Assembly: GCF_014217805.1 (NCBI RefSeq)
Contig: NZ_CP055156.1
Span: 2,238,585 to 2,302,584 of the forward strand
Direction: 5' to 3'
Length of the DNA: 64,000 nucleotides
DNA from: Adhaeribacter swui
GTDB taxonomy: Bacteria; Bacteroidota; Bacteroidia; Cytophagales; Hymenobacteraceae
Shown here one piece after another: positions 55,717 to 64,000 of this stretch (position 1 is the stretch's first letter; each line of letters begins with the position of its first letter). Made by a program: the position numbers and the translations under genes. Under the pieces are notes generated by a model. The model saw only the letters and a program-made list of their open reading frames with translations, had not been told where the DNA came from and searched no databases.

Positions 55717-56081
55717 CCAAAATTTTAATTTTTAAAAATTTGATTTTTTAACCGGCCGGAATATGGGATCCGGTATAAATTGCATTGCCAAGAATCAACC
55801 AACTTACTATATAAATAGGCAAAGGCGTCGCATGTTTTACGTGGTAACTTCCTGTTCCAGCCCTTCGCCTTATTACAACCCCATTTTTAAAAAAATTTAA
55901 AAAATAAGATTTTGCAGAAGTAGCCACCTGGTTTACAAGCCTGGTAATTGATTTAATCCGGTGTGGTGAAGCAAAAGGCAAGAATCAACCTTTCTATTTC
56001 TTTTTTCTAAAGCCCAAATTTAAACTTGTGGGAAGTTTCGGGTAATTCTGTTTATCTTTTAAGCGAAAATAGAAAAATTTT
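55717..56081. other. Intergenic region with a 12-base direct repeat
   Basis: This is 365 bases without a credible gene. CAAGAATCAACC occurs at 55789-55800 and again at 55979-55990. No inverted ends or transposase fragment was seen. Confidence 0.4.
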
Positions 56082-57350
56082 ATGCGCTTACTTTACCGCA
56101 ACCTTACTTTCCAGGTTTTACTCGCGATTGCCTTAGGTATTCTTACGGGTGTACTTTTTCCGGAAACGGCGGCCCAACTCCGGCCCATCAGCGAGATTTT
56201 TATTAACCTGATTAAAATGGTTATTGCGCCCATTATTTTTTTAACCATTGTGCTGGGCATCGGCAACATGGGAAATTTAAAAAAAGTAGGTCGGGTTGGC
56301 GGCAAAGCGCTGTTGTATTTTGAGGTGGTAACTACGTTTGCTTTAATAATTGGTGTAGTAGCCGCTAATTCTTTAAAACCGGGCCACGGTATTAATCTGG
56401 CAGCTCTGGCTAAAGGCGACATTAGTACCTACACCAAACAAGCCGCCGAAATTAATTGGGTCGAATATTTCATGCACATTATTCCGTCCAGCGTTGTCGA
56501 TGCTTTTGCCAAAGGCGATATTTTACAAGTTTTGTTTTTCTCGGTGTTGTTTGGGGTGGCTTTAACCAAAGTAGGCGAAGCTGGTCGTTCTATTATCGCG
56601 GTTTTCGAAAAACTGGCGGCGGTATTTTTTCGGGTGCTGGCTATTATCATGAAACTGGCACCGCTGGGCGCTTTTGGCGGCATGGCTTTTACCATTGGCA
56701 AATACGGCATAGATACTTTATTGCCTTTAGGTAAACTCATGCTTACGGTTTACCTTACCATGTTCCTGTTTATTTTTGTGGTGCTCAACCTGATTATGGC
56801 TTATTATAAAGTCAGCCTGTGGCAATATTTAAAATTTATTAAAGAAGAACTGCTGCTGGTACTGGGTACTTCTTCTTCAGAGTCGGCGTTGCCGCAGCTC
56901 ATGCGCAAACTGGAAAAAATGGGTTGCTCGAAACCGGTAGTGGGCTTAGTAGTGCCTACGGGCTATTCTTTTAACCTCGATGGTACGAGTATTTATCTGA
57001 GTATTGCGGTTATTTTTCTGGCGCAGGTTTTTGATATTAACCTCACGCTGGCCCAGGAAGCCACCATTATTGCCATTCTGATGCTTACCTCCAAAGGGGC
57101 CGCCGGTATTACCGGCAGTGGTTTTATTGTGCTGGCATCTACCATTACAGCTACCAAAATTATTCCGGTAGAAGGGCTAGCTTTGCTGCTCGGTGTAGAC
57201 CGGTTTATGTCCGAAGCGCGGGCCATCACCAATATTATCGGCAACGGGGTAGCTACTATTGTAATTGCCAAAAGCGAAAACGAGTTTAACACCACTAAAC
57301 AACAACTGGCATTTTCGGGCGTAGTAACGGAGGAAGAAGTGCTGGTTTAA
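56082..57350 (+). CDS. Dicarboxylate/amino acid:cation symporter (DAACS family)
   Basis: This 422-residue protein has the GltPh/DctA fold. It has TM1-TM6 (QVLLAIALGILTGVLFP onward), the first hairpin loop LGTSSSESALPQLMRKLEKMG, TM7 NLDGTSIYLSIAVIFLAQ, the second hairpin KGAAGITGSGFIVLASTI, and TM8 LGVDRFMSEARAITNIIGNGVATIVIAK. The serine-rich SSSE and the arginine in TM8 are typical of C4-dicarboxylate (DctA) carriers. It imports succinate, fumarate, malate or acidic amino acids with cations. It is monocistronic. Confidence 0.92.
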   Translation: MRLLYRNLTFQVLLAIALGILTGVLFPETAAQLRPISEIFINLIKMVIAPIIFLTIVLGIGNMGNLKKVGRVGGKALLYFEVVTTFALIIGVVAANSLKPGHGINLAALAKGDISTYTKQAAEINWVEYFMHIIPSSVVDAFAKGDILQVLFFSVLFGVALTKVGEAGRSIIAVFEKLAAVFFRVLAIIMKLAPLGAFGGMAFTIGKYGIDTLLPLGKLMLTVYLTMFLFIFVVLNLIMAYYKVSLWQYLKFIKEELLLVLGTSSSESALPQLMRKLEKMGCSKPVVGLVVPTGYSFNLDGTSIYLSIAVIFLAQVFDINLTLAQEATIIAILMLTSKGAAGITGSGFIVLASTITATKIIPVEGLALLLGVDRFMSEARAITNIIGNGVATIVIAKSENEFNTTKQQLAFSGVVTEEEVLV

Positions 57351-57703
57351 TGTGTTAATTTAAGTAAGTAGCTTTCGAAGCTACTTTTGAATTAAGTTAA
57401 TTATTAAATATTTAAAAATTATTGAGTTAGTAGCTGTATTTGTTCAAAATAGCCTTGCTTTGGATGATAGAATTACTTACTTTAAAACTACAGAACTGAT
57501 AGCCAGTATTATACCCTTAAGTGTAATTTTTTAAATTCCTGGTAAATATCTAATCTGCTGGTACCAGCAAGCAGTTACGCGTAAGCTTACCTGAGTAATT
57601 GCCTGTTATTATGTCTATTTCCTGCTTTTATTTTAAAAATATAGGCGGTTTACTCCAAAGCTGCTTTAGTTACCTTCCGTGTTTTACTTCTTAACATCAT
57701 TTT
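57351..57703. other. Intergenic region with a short terminator
   Basis: Apart from the hairpin at 57366-57388 this 353-base AT-rich stretch shows no ORF, repeat or clear promoter. Confidence 0.35.
57366..57388 (+). terminator. Hairpin after the symporter gene
   Basis: AAGTAGCTT (57366-57374), loop TCG, AAGCTACTT (57378-57386), then TT. The stem is 9 bp and the T run is short. Confidence 0.55.
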
Positions 57704-60664
57704 ATGGTACCGCCTTACCTTTCTGTAACTGTTATTTTACCTAGATATTATGGCTGGTTTACAAAAGCTAGTCTGCTGTTATTAATAATGAGTAGTATTT
57801 GCTCTACGGTAATAGCGCAAACTCTTGAATGGCAACAAAGCATATCCGCCCAGTACGCTGGCCCCCAGCCTATTATTGCCACCCCGGATGGCGGGTATTT
57901 AATAGCCAGCCCCGGGGTTCGGGTTATTCGTTTTACTAAAATCAGCAAAGATGGAAAATCTCTTTGGCAGAAAACGGTGGCCAGTAGTAATGGAGCTATG
58001 ACTACCTTAATTGCTACCCACGATAACGGCTACCTAATAGGCGGCAATTTCAATAACAATTATTGGGTATTGAAAATCAACCAAAACTGGGCAAAAGTGT
58101 GGGAAAAAACTTTTGGCGGCGATAGCACCGAAACCCTCTCGAGCTTGATAGCTGATGAAAACGGTAATTTTTTATTAGGCGGTACTTCTTACTCGGGTAA
58201 AAGCGGCGATAAAACGCAACCCCGAAAAGGATATTCGGATTATTGGATAGTTAAAATAAATAAGAACGGCCAGAAACTTTGGGATAACTCTTTTGGCGGA
58301 GTTATCCGGCCAGCGCTCACTTATTATTATGGCCCGGATGGCGAACCACAAGCCGATACCATTACTACCGGCCATTCTTATTTTAAGACAATGCTAGCTA
58401 CTCCCGATGGTAATTACGTATTAGGCGGTTCTACCAACTCTTTTGCCGGTAACGATAACACAAGCAGTAACCCGATTACCGAAGAATATCCTACCTGGTC
58501 TAGCTGGGACAATTGGATCATAAAAATAGACCCGGCGGGCCGTAAAATATGGGATAAAGCATACGGTACCGGCAGTTATGTTCCCGCTTTTGCCACCATG
58601 ATCTTAACACCCGACAAGGGCTTATTGCTGGGGGCAACCGAGTATTACGACAATAATAATTCTGAATTTGGTTCTTACTACGCAGTATCAAAGATTTCGA
58701 ATACCGGAGATTTTCTCTGGCGTAATTCGTACGGCAGTCCTGTTGGTTTTAATAAGGAACTCACCACTTTGTTAAATACTCCGGATGGCGGTTACCTGAT
58801 TGGCGGGCAGTCGTCGGATGATGGCTCGGAATGGGGCGATAAAAGTGAGCCTAGCCGAGGGCTCGACGATTATTGGGTTATTAAGGTAACTAGCCAGGGC
58901 AATAGAGTTTGGGATAAAACCATTGGGGGCGATGGCCATGATAACCTAACAACTTTGTTTACTACCCCGAATAATGGCTATTTACTAGCCGGGCTTTCTT
59001 TCTCGGAAATAAGCGGCGATAAAACCGTTGACCTGAAAGACACCACTGATTTTTGGTTAGTAAAAATAAAAGAAAATAATCCGCTTACTACAACCTGGGA
59101 TCTGCGCTACGGAGCCCCCGGCAACGAAAATTTAACAACGCTCATTGAAACTCCCGATGGCGGCTTTTTAGCGGGCGGGTACACTAACTCAGACGTGAGC
59201 GGCGATAAGGCCCAACTTAGCCAGGGCAAAAACGATTACTGGGTGGTAAAAAGTGATAAGTACAACCGAAAAATTTGGGAGTACCGGTATGGGGGCACCC
59301 AGGACGATTATTTAAACCGGATTCTTCGAACCAAAGACGGCGGTTACCTTTTAGCCGGTTCTTCCCGCTCGGGCATTGGTGGGGATAAAACCCAAGCAAG
59401 CCGCGGCGACCGCGATTACTGGATTGTGAAAATAAATAACGCCGGCGAAAAACAATGGGATAAACGCTTTGGCGGCTCAGGTTACGATGAACTTAAAAAA
59501 GTAATTCAGCTTACCACTGGCGAGTTTATCCTGGCGGGTTACAGTAACTCTCCGGCCAGTGGCGATAAAAGCCAGGGAAGCCAAGGAGGAACTGACTTCT
59601 GGCTCGTTAAAGTCAGTGCTACGGGTACCAAAATCTGGGATAAACGCTACGGCGGCAATTTAAATGAAACGCTAACGGGAATTGTAGAAACAGCAGATAA
59701 AGGTTATTTGCTCGGAGGTAGTTCCGTATCGGGTAAAAGCGGCGATAAAAGCCAGGTGAGCCAAGGCGGTAGCGACTTTTGGTTGATCCGGGTAGATAAA
59801 AACGGTGAAAAAATCTGGGACAAAACGTACGGTGGCGGCGGCCAGGACGAGGCTTATGCTTTAGGCCGAAATGGGAAAGAATTTTTTATCTCCGGACAAA
59901 GTGATTCTCCGGCGGGCGGGGATAAAACCCGGGGAACACAAGGAGGTTTAGACTTCTGGTTTTTGAAGCTAACCAGTACCGGCGAAAAAGTGTGGGATAA
60001 ACGCTTTGGGGGTAGCCAAAATGATGAACTACGGGCCAGTATTCAGACCCAAGATGGCGGGTACTTGTTAGCCGGTAAATCGTTCTCGGGCAAGAGTGGT
60101 AACAAGACGCAAGAAAGCCGGGGAGATAGTGATTATTGGATCGTAAAAACAGATAAAGACGGCATGTACCAGTGGGATAAACGTTTTGGCGGCAGTGGCG
60201 CCGAAGAGCTCCGGGTTGTTACGCAAACCCCGGATGGTGGTTTGCTTTTGGGTGGAAAGTCTGATTCTGGGGTAAGCGGCGATAGAACGCAGTTTAGTCA
60301 GGGTGGTATGGATTATTGGCTAGTTAAAGTGGCTCTGGAAGCTAAAGCAATCGTTGCCACCCGAAAATCTGACTTGTCAGAAAAAACAAGTACCCAAACA
60401 GAACAAATTATTTTAAAAATTTCTCCTAATCCGGTGTTTAATAAAACAATGGTAAGTTTTGCCTTACCCCAAACTCAAATGGCCGCTGTAAAAGTATATA
60501 ATAGCCAAGGTCACGAGGTTGCCATCTTGTTTCAGCAAGAAGTAAAGGCAAATAAAAATTACCAGGTAGAGTGGCAAACCAGTAACAATACCAGCGGCAT
60601 ATACATCCTACAATTACAAACCCCGGTAAAACACCTGCAGCAAAAACTGCTTTTAATAAAATAA
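57704..60664 (+). CDS. Repeat-rich secreted protein with T9SS type A sorting domain
   Basis: This 986-residue protein has a signal peptide (TKASLLLLIMSSICSTVIA after a 20-residue lead). The body is a series of about a dozen 60-residue repeats of the form WDKRFGG, then DGGYLLAG, then SGxKSGDKTQ, then DYWIVKINxxG. These are probably propeller blades or a repetitive beta solenoid. The last 85 or so residues form a type A sorting domain (ISPNPVFNKTMVSF, VKVYNSQGHEV, SGIYILQLQ, KLLLIK) for type IX secretion. The ligand or substrate is unknown. Repeats are most alike in the C-terminal half. Confidence 0.88.
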   Translation: MVPPYLSVTVILPRYYGWFTKASLLLLIMSSICSTVIAQTLEWQQSISAQYAGPQPIIATPDGGYLIASPGVRVIRFTKISKDGKSLWQKTVASSNGAMTTLIATHDNGYLIGGNFNNNYWVLKINQNWAKVWEKTFGGDSTETLSSLIADENGNFLLGGTSYSGKSGDKTQPRKGYSDYWIVKINKNGQKLWDNSFGGVIRPALTYYYGPDGEPQADTITTGHSYFKTMLATPDGNYVLGGSTNSFAGNDNTSSNPITEEYPTWSSWDNWIIKIDPAGRKIWDKAYGTGSYVPAFATMILTPDKGLLLGATEYYDNNNSEFGSYYAVSKISNTGDFLWRNSYGSPVGFNKELTTLLNTPDGGYLIGGQSSDDGSEWGDKSEPSRGLDDYWVIKVTSQGNRVWDKTIGGDGHDNLTTLFTTPNNGYLLAGLSFSEISGDKTVDLKDTTDFWLVKIKENNPLTTTWDLRYGAPGNENLTTLIETPDGGFLAGGYTNSDVSGDKAQLSQGKNDYWVVKSDKYNRKIWEYRYGGTQDDYLNRILRTKDGGYLLAGSSRSGIGGDKTQASRGDRDYWIVKINNAGEKQWDKRFGGSGYDELKKVIQLTTGEFILAGYSNSPASGDKSQGSQGGTDFWLVKVSATGTKIWDKRYGGNLNETLTGIVETADKGYLLGGSSVSGKSGDKSQVSQGGSDFWLIRVDKNGEKIWDKTYGGGGQDEAYALGRNGKEFFISGQSDSPAGGDKTRGTQGGLDFWFLKLTSTGEKVWDKRFGGSQNDELRASIQTQDGGYLLAGKSFSGKSGNKTQESRGDSDYWIVKTDKDGMYQWDKRFGGSGAEELRVVTQTPDGGLLLGGKSDSGVSGDRTQFSQGGMDYWLVKVALEAKAIVATRKSDLSEKTSTQTEQIILKISPNPVFNKTMVSFALPQTQMAAVKVYNSQGHEVAILFQQEVKANKNYQVEWQTSNNTSGIYILQLQTPVKHLQQKLLLIK

Positions 60665-60702
60665 CTTCTGCTAAAAAGGAAAAATTTAAAAAATCAGGAA
60701 GG

Positions 60703-62262
60703 TTACTTTAATAAGTAATTACGGGCTAGTTTCGTGTATTCCTGCACTTGTTGGTGTTGCCAGGTTTCGGGTAAGTTTAGTTCCTGGGCCATCAGGCGGA
60801 CAGTTTCGGGTGCCATCCGGATGCTTTCCTGGGCATCCAGCAACAACGCTCTAACGCGTCGGGCCAAAAAATCTTCCACGGTGCGCGCCATTTCTTCTCT
60901 AACCGCCCAAATTACCTGCGCTTTTAAAATTCCTAAGGAAGTGCTTAGATATGCTCCTAATTCGGGTTGCTCGGCTATTAACTTTTGAATAAGTACAGCA
61001 TCGGTACCATAGTTACTTAGCTGGTTTGATGGATCAGGTTCTGCTGCCGCATGAATTTTTAAATTATGGGTTACCGATGGCTGGTGCGGCCAGTTAGCGG
61101 TAGTTTCTATTTGGTCTATAGCTTCTTCTGCCATTTTGCGGAAGGTAGTCCATTTACCGCCCAAGATAGAAACTAAGCCTGATGAGGACACCATAATTTT
61201 ATGACTGCGCGATACCTCTTTGGTGCGTTGCGAGTTTTGGTTTACTGCCGCCAAAGGCCGCAAACCAGCAAATATACTCCGCACATCTGTCCGTTGGGGT
61301 GCCCGGGTTAAGTATTGACCAGCCGTTTTTAAAATAAATTCAATTTCGCTTTCCAGCGCCTGAGGTTCCAACGAAGCTTCCGCAATTGGGGTATCGGTGG
61401 TGCCCACAATTACTTTGCCGTACCAGGGTACCAAAAATAAAACCCGGCCATCTTCGGTTTTAGGAACCATTAAGGCATGGTTGCCGGGCAAAAAATCTTT
61501 ATCCAGTACCAAATGCACACCTTGGCTGGGCCGAATGCTAGGGGCATTGCCCGGGTTATCTAATCTTAAAATCTGATCGGTAAAAACCCCCGTCGCATTT
61601 AATACCATTTTGCATTGCAAAGTATACGCCTGGTGGTTTTCGGAATCATATGCTTGTATCCCATTTATTTTACCCGCCGCATCTTTCAGCAGGTTAGTTA
61701 CGGCCATGTAATTAATGGCGTAACCGCCTTGCTCAAAAGCCGTTTGCAAAACATTTATGGCTAGCCGCGAATCATCGAATTGCCCGTCGTGGTACAATAC
61801 GCCACCCCGTAAATTCTCGGGTTTAATAGTTGGTAAATGGGCGATGGTGGCAGCTTTAGAAATAGCCACCGAGGCGCCCATACTCAGTTTACCGGCTAAA
61901 AAATCGTATAATTTTAAACCTATTGTGTACCAGGGTCGGCCCCACCAGGTATAACTTGGTATTATAAAGATTTGATTTTTAACTAAATGCGGTGCGTTTC
62001 GGTACAATAATCCCCGTTCCATACTGGCTTCGCGCACTAATTTTACATCACCTTGCGCCAGGTAACGCACCCCGCCGTGTACCAATTTGGTACTTTTACT
62101 AGAAGTCGATTTTGTAAAATCCGATTGTTCCAGCAATAAAGCTTTGTAACCCCGCGAGGCTGCTTCCAGCAAAGCGCCAATACCGGTAGCCCCACCGCCA
62201 ATAATTACTAAATCCCAGGTAATGTTGCTTTTAATAATTTCTAAAACGGAATCTCTGTCCAT
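60703..62262 (-). CDS. glpD: FAD-dependent glycerol-3-phosphate dehydrogenase
   Basis: This 519-residue protein has the FAD-binding LVIIGGGATGIGALLEAASRGYKALLLEQSDF near the N-terminus, the GlpD block SSKSTKLVHGGVRYLAQGDVKLVREASMERGLL, and GKVIVGTTDTPI. The C-terminal helical cap contains EEMARTVEDFLARRVRALLLD. It oxidises glycerol-3-phosphate to dihydroxyacetone phosphate and passes electrons to quinone at the inner membrane. No glpK or glpF is adjacent. A perfect TAnnTTTG box lies at 62317-62324 upstream, though without a good -33 box. Confidence 0.94.
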   Translation of the reverse strand: MDRDSVLEIIKSNITWDLVIIGGGATGIGALLEAASRGYKALLLEQSDFTKSTSSKSTKLVHGGVRYLAQGDVKLVREASMERGLLYRNAPHLVKNQIFIIPSYTWWGRPWYTIGLKLYDFLAGKLSMGASVAISKAATIAHLPTIKPENLRGGVLYHDGQFDDSRLAINVLQTAFEQGGYAINYMAVTNLLKDAAGKINGIQAYDSENHQAYTLQCKMVLNATGVFTDQILRLDNPGNAPSIRPSQGVHLVLDKDFLPGNHALMVPKTEDGRVLFLVPWYGKVIVGTTDTPIAEASLEPQALESEIEFILKTAGQYLTRAPQRTDVRSIFAGLRPLAAVNQNSQRTKEVSRSHKIMVSSSGLVSILGGKWTTFRKMAEEAIDQIETTANWPHQPSVTHNLKIHAAAEPDPSNQLSNYGTDAVLIQKLIAEQPELGAYLSTSLGILKAQVIWAVREEMARTVEDFLARRVRALLLDAQESIRMAPETVRLMAQELNLPETWQHQQVQEYTKLARNYLLK

Positions 62263-62651
62263 TATTTATTTTGTAGAGGTGTAGTAGCGCAAGGCAATTT
62301 AAAGTATTTACTAACGCAAATTTAGTTTGATTCTGCAACAGCCTGCATAGTTACTGATAAGGAATATAAGAATAAAGGTTTATTCTGAAAATAGTAAAGA
62401 ACCGTGCTTACCCAAAGAGAACCAATTAATGCCAGGTAGTTTTTGCCTGACCGAAAAGAAAATTTTTTAAAAATTTAAGCAATAAACCCCAGCTTCGGAA
62501 AACTTTTAACAGGCAAACATTTTTTCTGTTTTTTAGCAACCTGCCAAAAATAATAACGAAAACCAAGAATTAGGAGTAACATCTATAACTTGAATCTGTT
62601 TACATTTTTACAGATTGGTAAAGAACTAAAAATTAATTTATTATTCTTATT
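62263..62651. other. Divergent intergenic region
   Basis: The 389 bases between glpD and the sorbosone-type gene hold a candidate -7 element for glpD (TAAATTTG on the minus strand, 62317-62324). No other structure was recognised. Confidence 0.35.
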
Positions 62652-63992
62652 ATGAAGAAAGTGCAATTAGTAGAATGTAGTTTTTTATTGGCGCTTGCCT
62701 TGGGGGCGTGTAACTCCAAACCGCAAACAGAAAATAGCACCACCAGCGCCACCGAAACTACCGATTCAACGGCTACCACCGCCGCCAACGATACCTTACC
62801 TAAACCTTTTGCTACCCCACCAACTGCCAAAAACAGCAAAGTAATTGGTTGGCCGGCCGGTAAAATGCCGCAGGCGCCCGATGGTTTTACGGTTACTAAA
62901 TTTGCCGAAAAAATGCGCAACCCGCGTTGGATTTACGTAGCGCCCAACGGCGATATTTTAGTGGCCGAAGCAAGCACCGAAGAAAGTATTTTTAAAAAAG
63001 TACAAAACGTAGGTACCGGTAAAAGCGAAAAAGTAAATACTGGCGGCAGTGCCAATCGGATTACGCTGTTCCGGGATACCAACCAGGATGGAAAACCCGA
63101 GGTACATAAAACGTTTCTGGAAAATTTAAATCAGCCTTTGGGCATGTTAATTTTAAACAATGCCTTTTACGTAGCCAACACCGATGGCCTTTGGAAGTAT
63201 CCTTACAAAGAAGGTCAGGACCAGATTACCGGTAAAGGCGAAAAGATTTTGGATTTACCCGCTGGCGGCTACAATAACCACTGGACCCGTAATATTATTG
63301 CCAACAGCGATGGTTCTAAAATTTATATTTCGGTAGGATCGGGCAGTAACGTAGCCGAAAATGGTTTAGATAATGAAAAACGCCGGGCAAATATCCTGGA
63401 AATAAACCCCGATGGTTCCGGCGAACGCGTGTATGGCAGCGGTTTACGAAACCCGGTTGGGATGGATTGGGCACCCGGCACAAAAACCTTATACACCGTA
63501 GTAAACGAACGCGATAATTTAGGCGACGACTTAGTACCTGATTATTTAACCAGCGTAAAAGATGGCGGGTTTTACGGTTGGCCGTTTGCCTACTGGGGAC
63601 CTCACCCCGACCCCCGTATGGAAAAAGAACAACAACCCGACATGGTAAAGAAAACCATTGTACCGGATGTAGCTTTGGGATCGCACACGGCTAGTTTGGG
63701 TTTAACTTTTTACGATGGTAAAACTTTTCCGGAGAAATACCGCAATGGCGCTTTCGTAGGGCAACACGGTTCCTGGAACCGCTCAGAATTTGTGGGGTAT
63801 AAAGTGGTATTTGTACCGTTTAAAGATGGCAAACCGGCCGGTAAACCCGAAAGCTTTTTAACAGGCTTTATTGCCGATGCCGCTAAAAGCGAAGTGTACG
63901 GTCGTCCGGTAGGTTTAGCCGTGTTGCCCAGTGGTGCTTTGTTGGTAGCCGATGATGCCGCTAATACCATCTGGCACGTGCAGGCTAAGTAA
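62652..63992 (+). CDS. Sorbosone/PQQ-dependent sugar dehydrogenase-like lipoprotein
   Basis: This 446-residue protein has a lipoprotein signal (MKKVQLVECSFLLALALGAC) and a low-complexity TTSATETTDSTATTAAND linker. A six-bladed propeller follows, with GFTVTKFAEKMRNPRWIYVAPNGDILVAEA, NHWTRNIIANSDGSKIYISVGSGSN and GLRNPVGMDWAP. The later FVGQHGSWNRSEFVGYKVV is typical of L-sorbosone and PQQ sugar dehydrogenases. Expected activity is periplasmic oxidation of a sugar or alcohol with PQQ, but no PQQ biosynthesis genes are visible. The protein is complete; the stop lies 10 bases from the window end. Confidence 0.87.
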   Translation: MKKVQLVECSFLLALALGACNSKPQTENSTTSATETTDSTATTAANDTLPKPFATPPTAKNSKVIGWPAGKMPQAPDGFTVTKFAEKMRNPRWIYVAPNGDILVAEASTEESIFKKVQNVGTGKSEKVNTGGSANRITLFRDTNQDGKPEVHKTFLENLNQPLGMLILNNAFYVANTDGLWKYPYKEGQDQITGKGEKILDLPAGGYNNHWTRNIIANSDGSKIYISVGSGSNVAENGLDNEKRRANILEINPDGSGERVYGSGLRNPVGMDWAPGTKTLYTVVNERDNLGDDLVPDYLTSVKDGGFYGWPFAYWGPHPDPRMEKEQQPDMVKKTIVPDVALGSHTASLGLTFYDGKTFPEKYRNGAFVGQHGSWNRSEFVGYKVVFVPFKDGKPAGKPESFLTGFIADAAKSEVYGRPVGLAVLPSGALLVADDAANTIWHVQAK

Positions 63993-64000
63993 ACAGCACA

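Noticed and set aside
55748-55981. A 77-codon minus-strand frame in intergenic DNA
   Set aside because: No recognisable domain, start signal or terminator; composition is like the surrounding noncoding DNA.
55789-55990. CAAGAATCAACC direct repeat as a possible insertion footprint
   Set aside because: No inverted ends or transposase remnant lie between the copies, and a 12-base repeat alone is weak evidence.

Overview
The window looks like a chromosomal segment of an aerobic Bacteroidota of the order Cytophagales, probably Hymenobacteraceae (Adhaeribacter or Rufibacter-like). This is an inference. It rests on SusC/SusD pairs, a TonB receptor with a DUF4249 partner, both type A and type B type IX secretion C-terminal domains, Bacteroidota promoters of the form TTTG-N18/19-TAnnTTTG, and mostly absent Shine-Dalgarno sequences. 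No tRNA, rRNA, insertion sequence, phage or CRISPR array was seen.

Positions 1-13.0 kb are mainly housekeeping. They hold the end of polyphosphate kinase facing a Ppx/GppA phosphatase, an HMG-CoA lyase/LutA-like pair, dapA, ligA, a DUF4920 protein, a lone oxidase subunit III, a type B T9SS surface protein, a GreA-like protein and a DUF2147 protein. Between 13.05 and 13.38 kb lies an isolated transcription unit with its own promoter, a 22-codon ORF with a strong ribosome binding site, and a 14-bp terminator hairpin. It matches no RNA class I know.

Positions 13.6-23 kb carry two M61 peptidases (one exported, one apparently cytoplasmic), a PfkB kinase, a YdcZ-type transporter, a cupin/monooxygenase pair, and the rpmH-rnpA-S41 peptidase cluster. 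Two convergent gene ends here are framed by inverted arrays of the heptamer TTRGATR around a terminator.

Positions 22.7-31.9 kb hold an unusual pair. One is a 404-residue membrane-anchored protein. The other is a 1197-residue outer-membrane protein that contains the same central domain, with DWDRH and DRD signatures reminiscent of atypical kinases. That domain sits between an N-terminal metallophosphoesterase-like domain whose metal ligands appear replaced and a C-terminal beta-barrel. Several small uncharacterised proteins surround them.

Positions 32.3-36.5 kb form a 2-keto-3-deoxygluconate catabolic cluster: a short-chain dehydrogenase, a KDG kinase, a KDPG aldolase and a hexuronate-type MFS transporter. 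It should take oxidised sugars to pyruvate and glyceraldehyde-3-phosphate. A second heptamer repeat family, also inverted, lies between the kinase and aldolase genes.

Positions 36.6-54.1 kb hold two divergent outer-membrane uptake systems. On the minus strand are a TonB receptor, a DUF4249 lipoprotein and a kelch lipoprotein. On the plus strand are SusC, SusD, two overlapping FG-GAP/ASPIC-UnbV lipoproteins and a small AT-rich lipoprotein. The remainder carries a vanadium haloperoxidase-like lipoprotein, a dicarboxylate symporter, a repeat-rich T9SS protein, glycerol-3-phosphate dehydrogenase and a sorbosone dehydrogenase-like lipoprotein.
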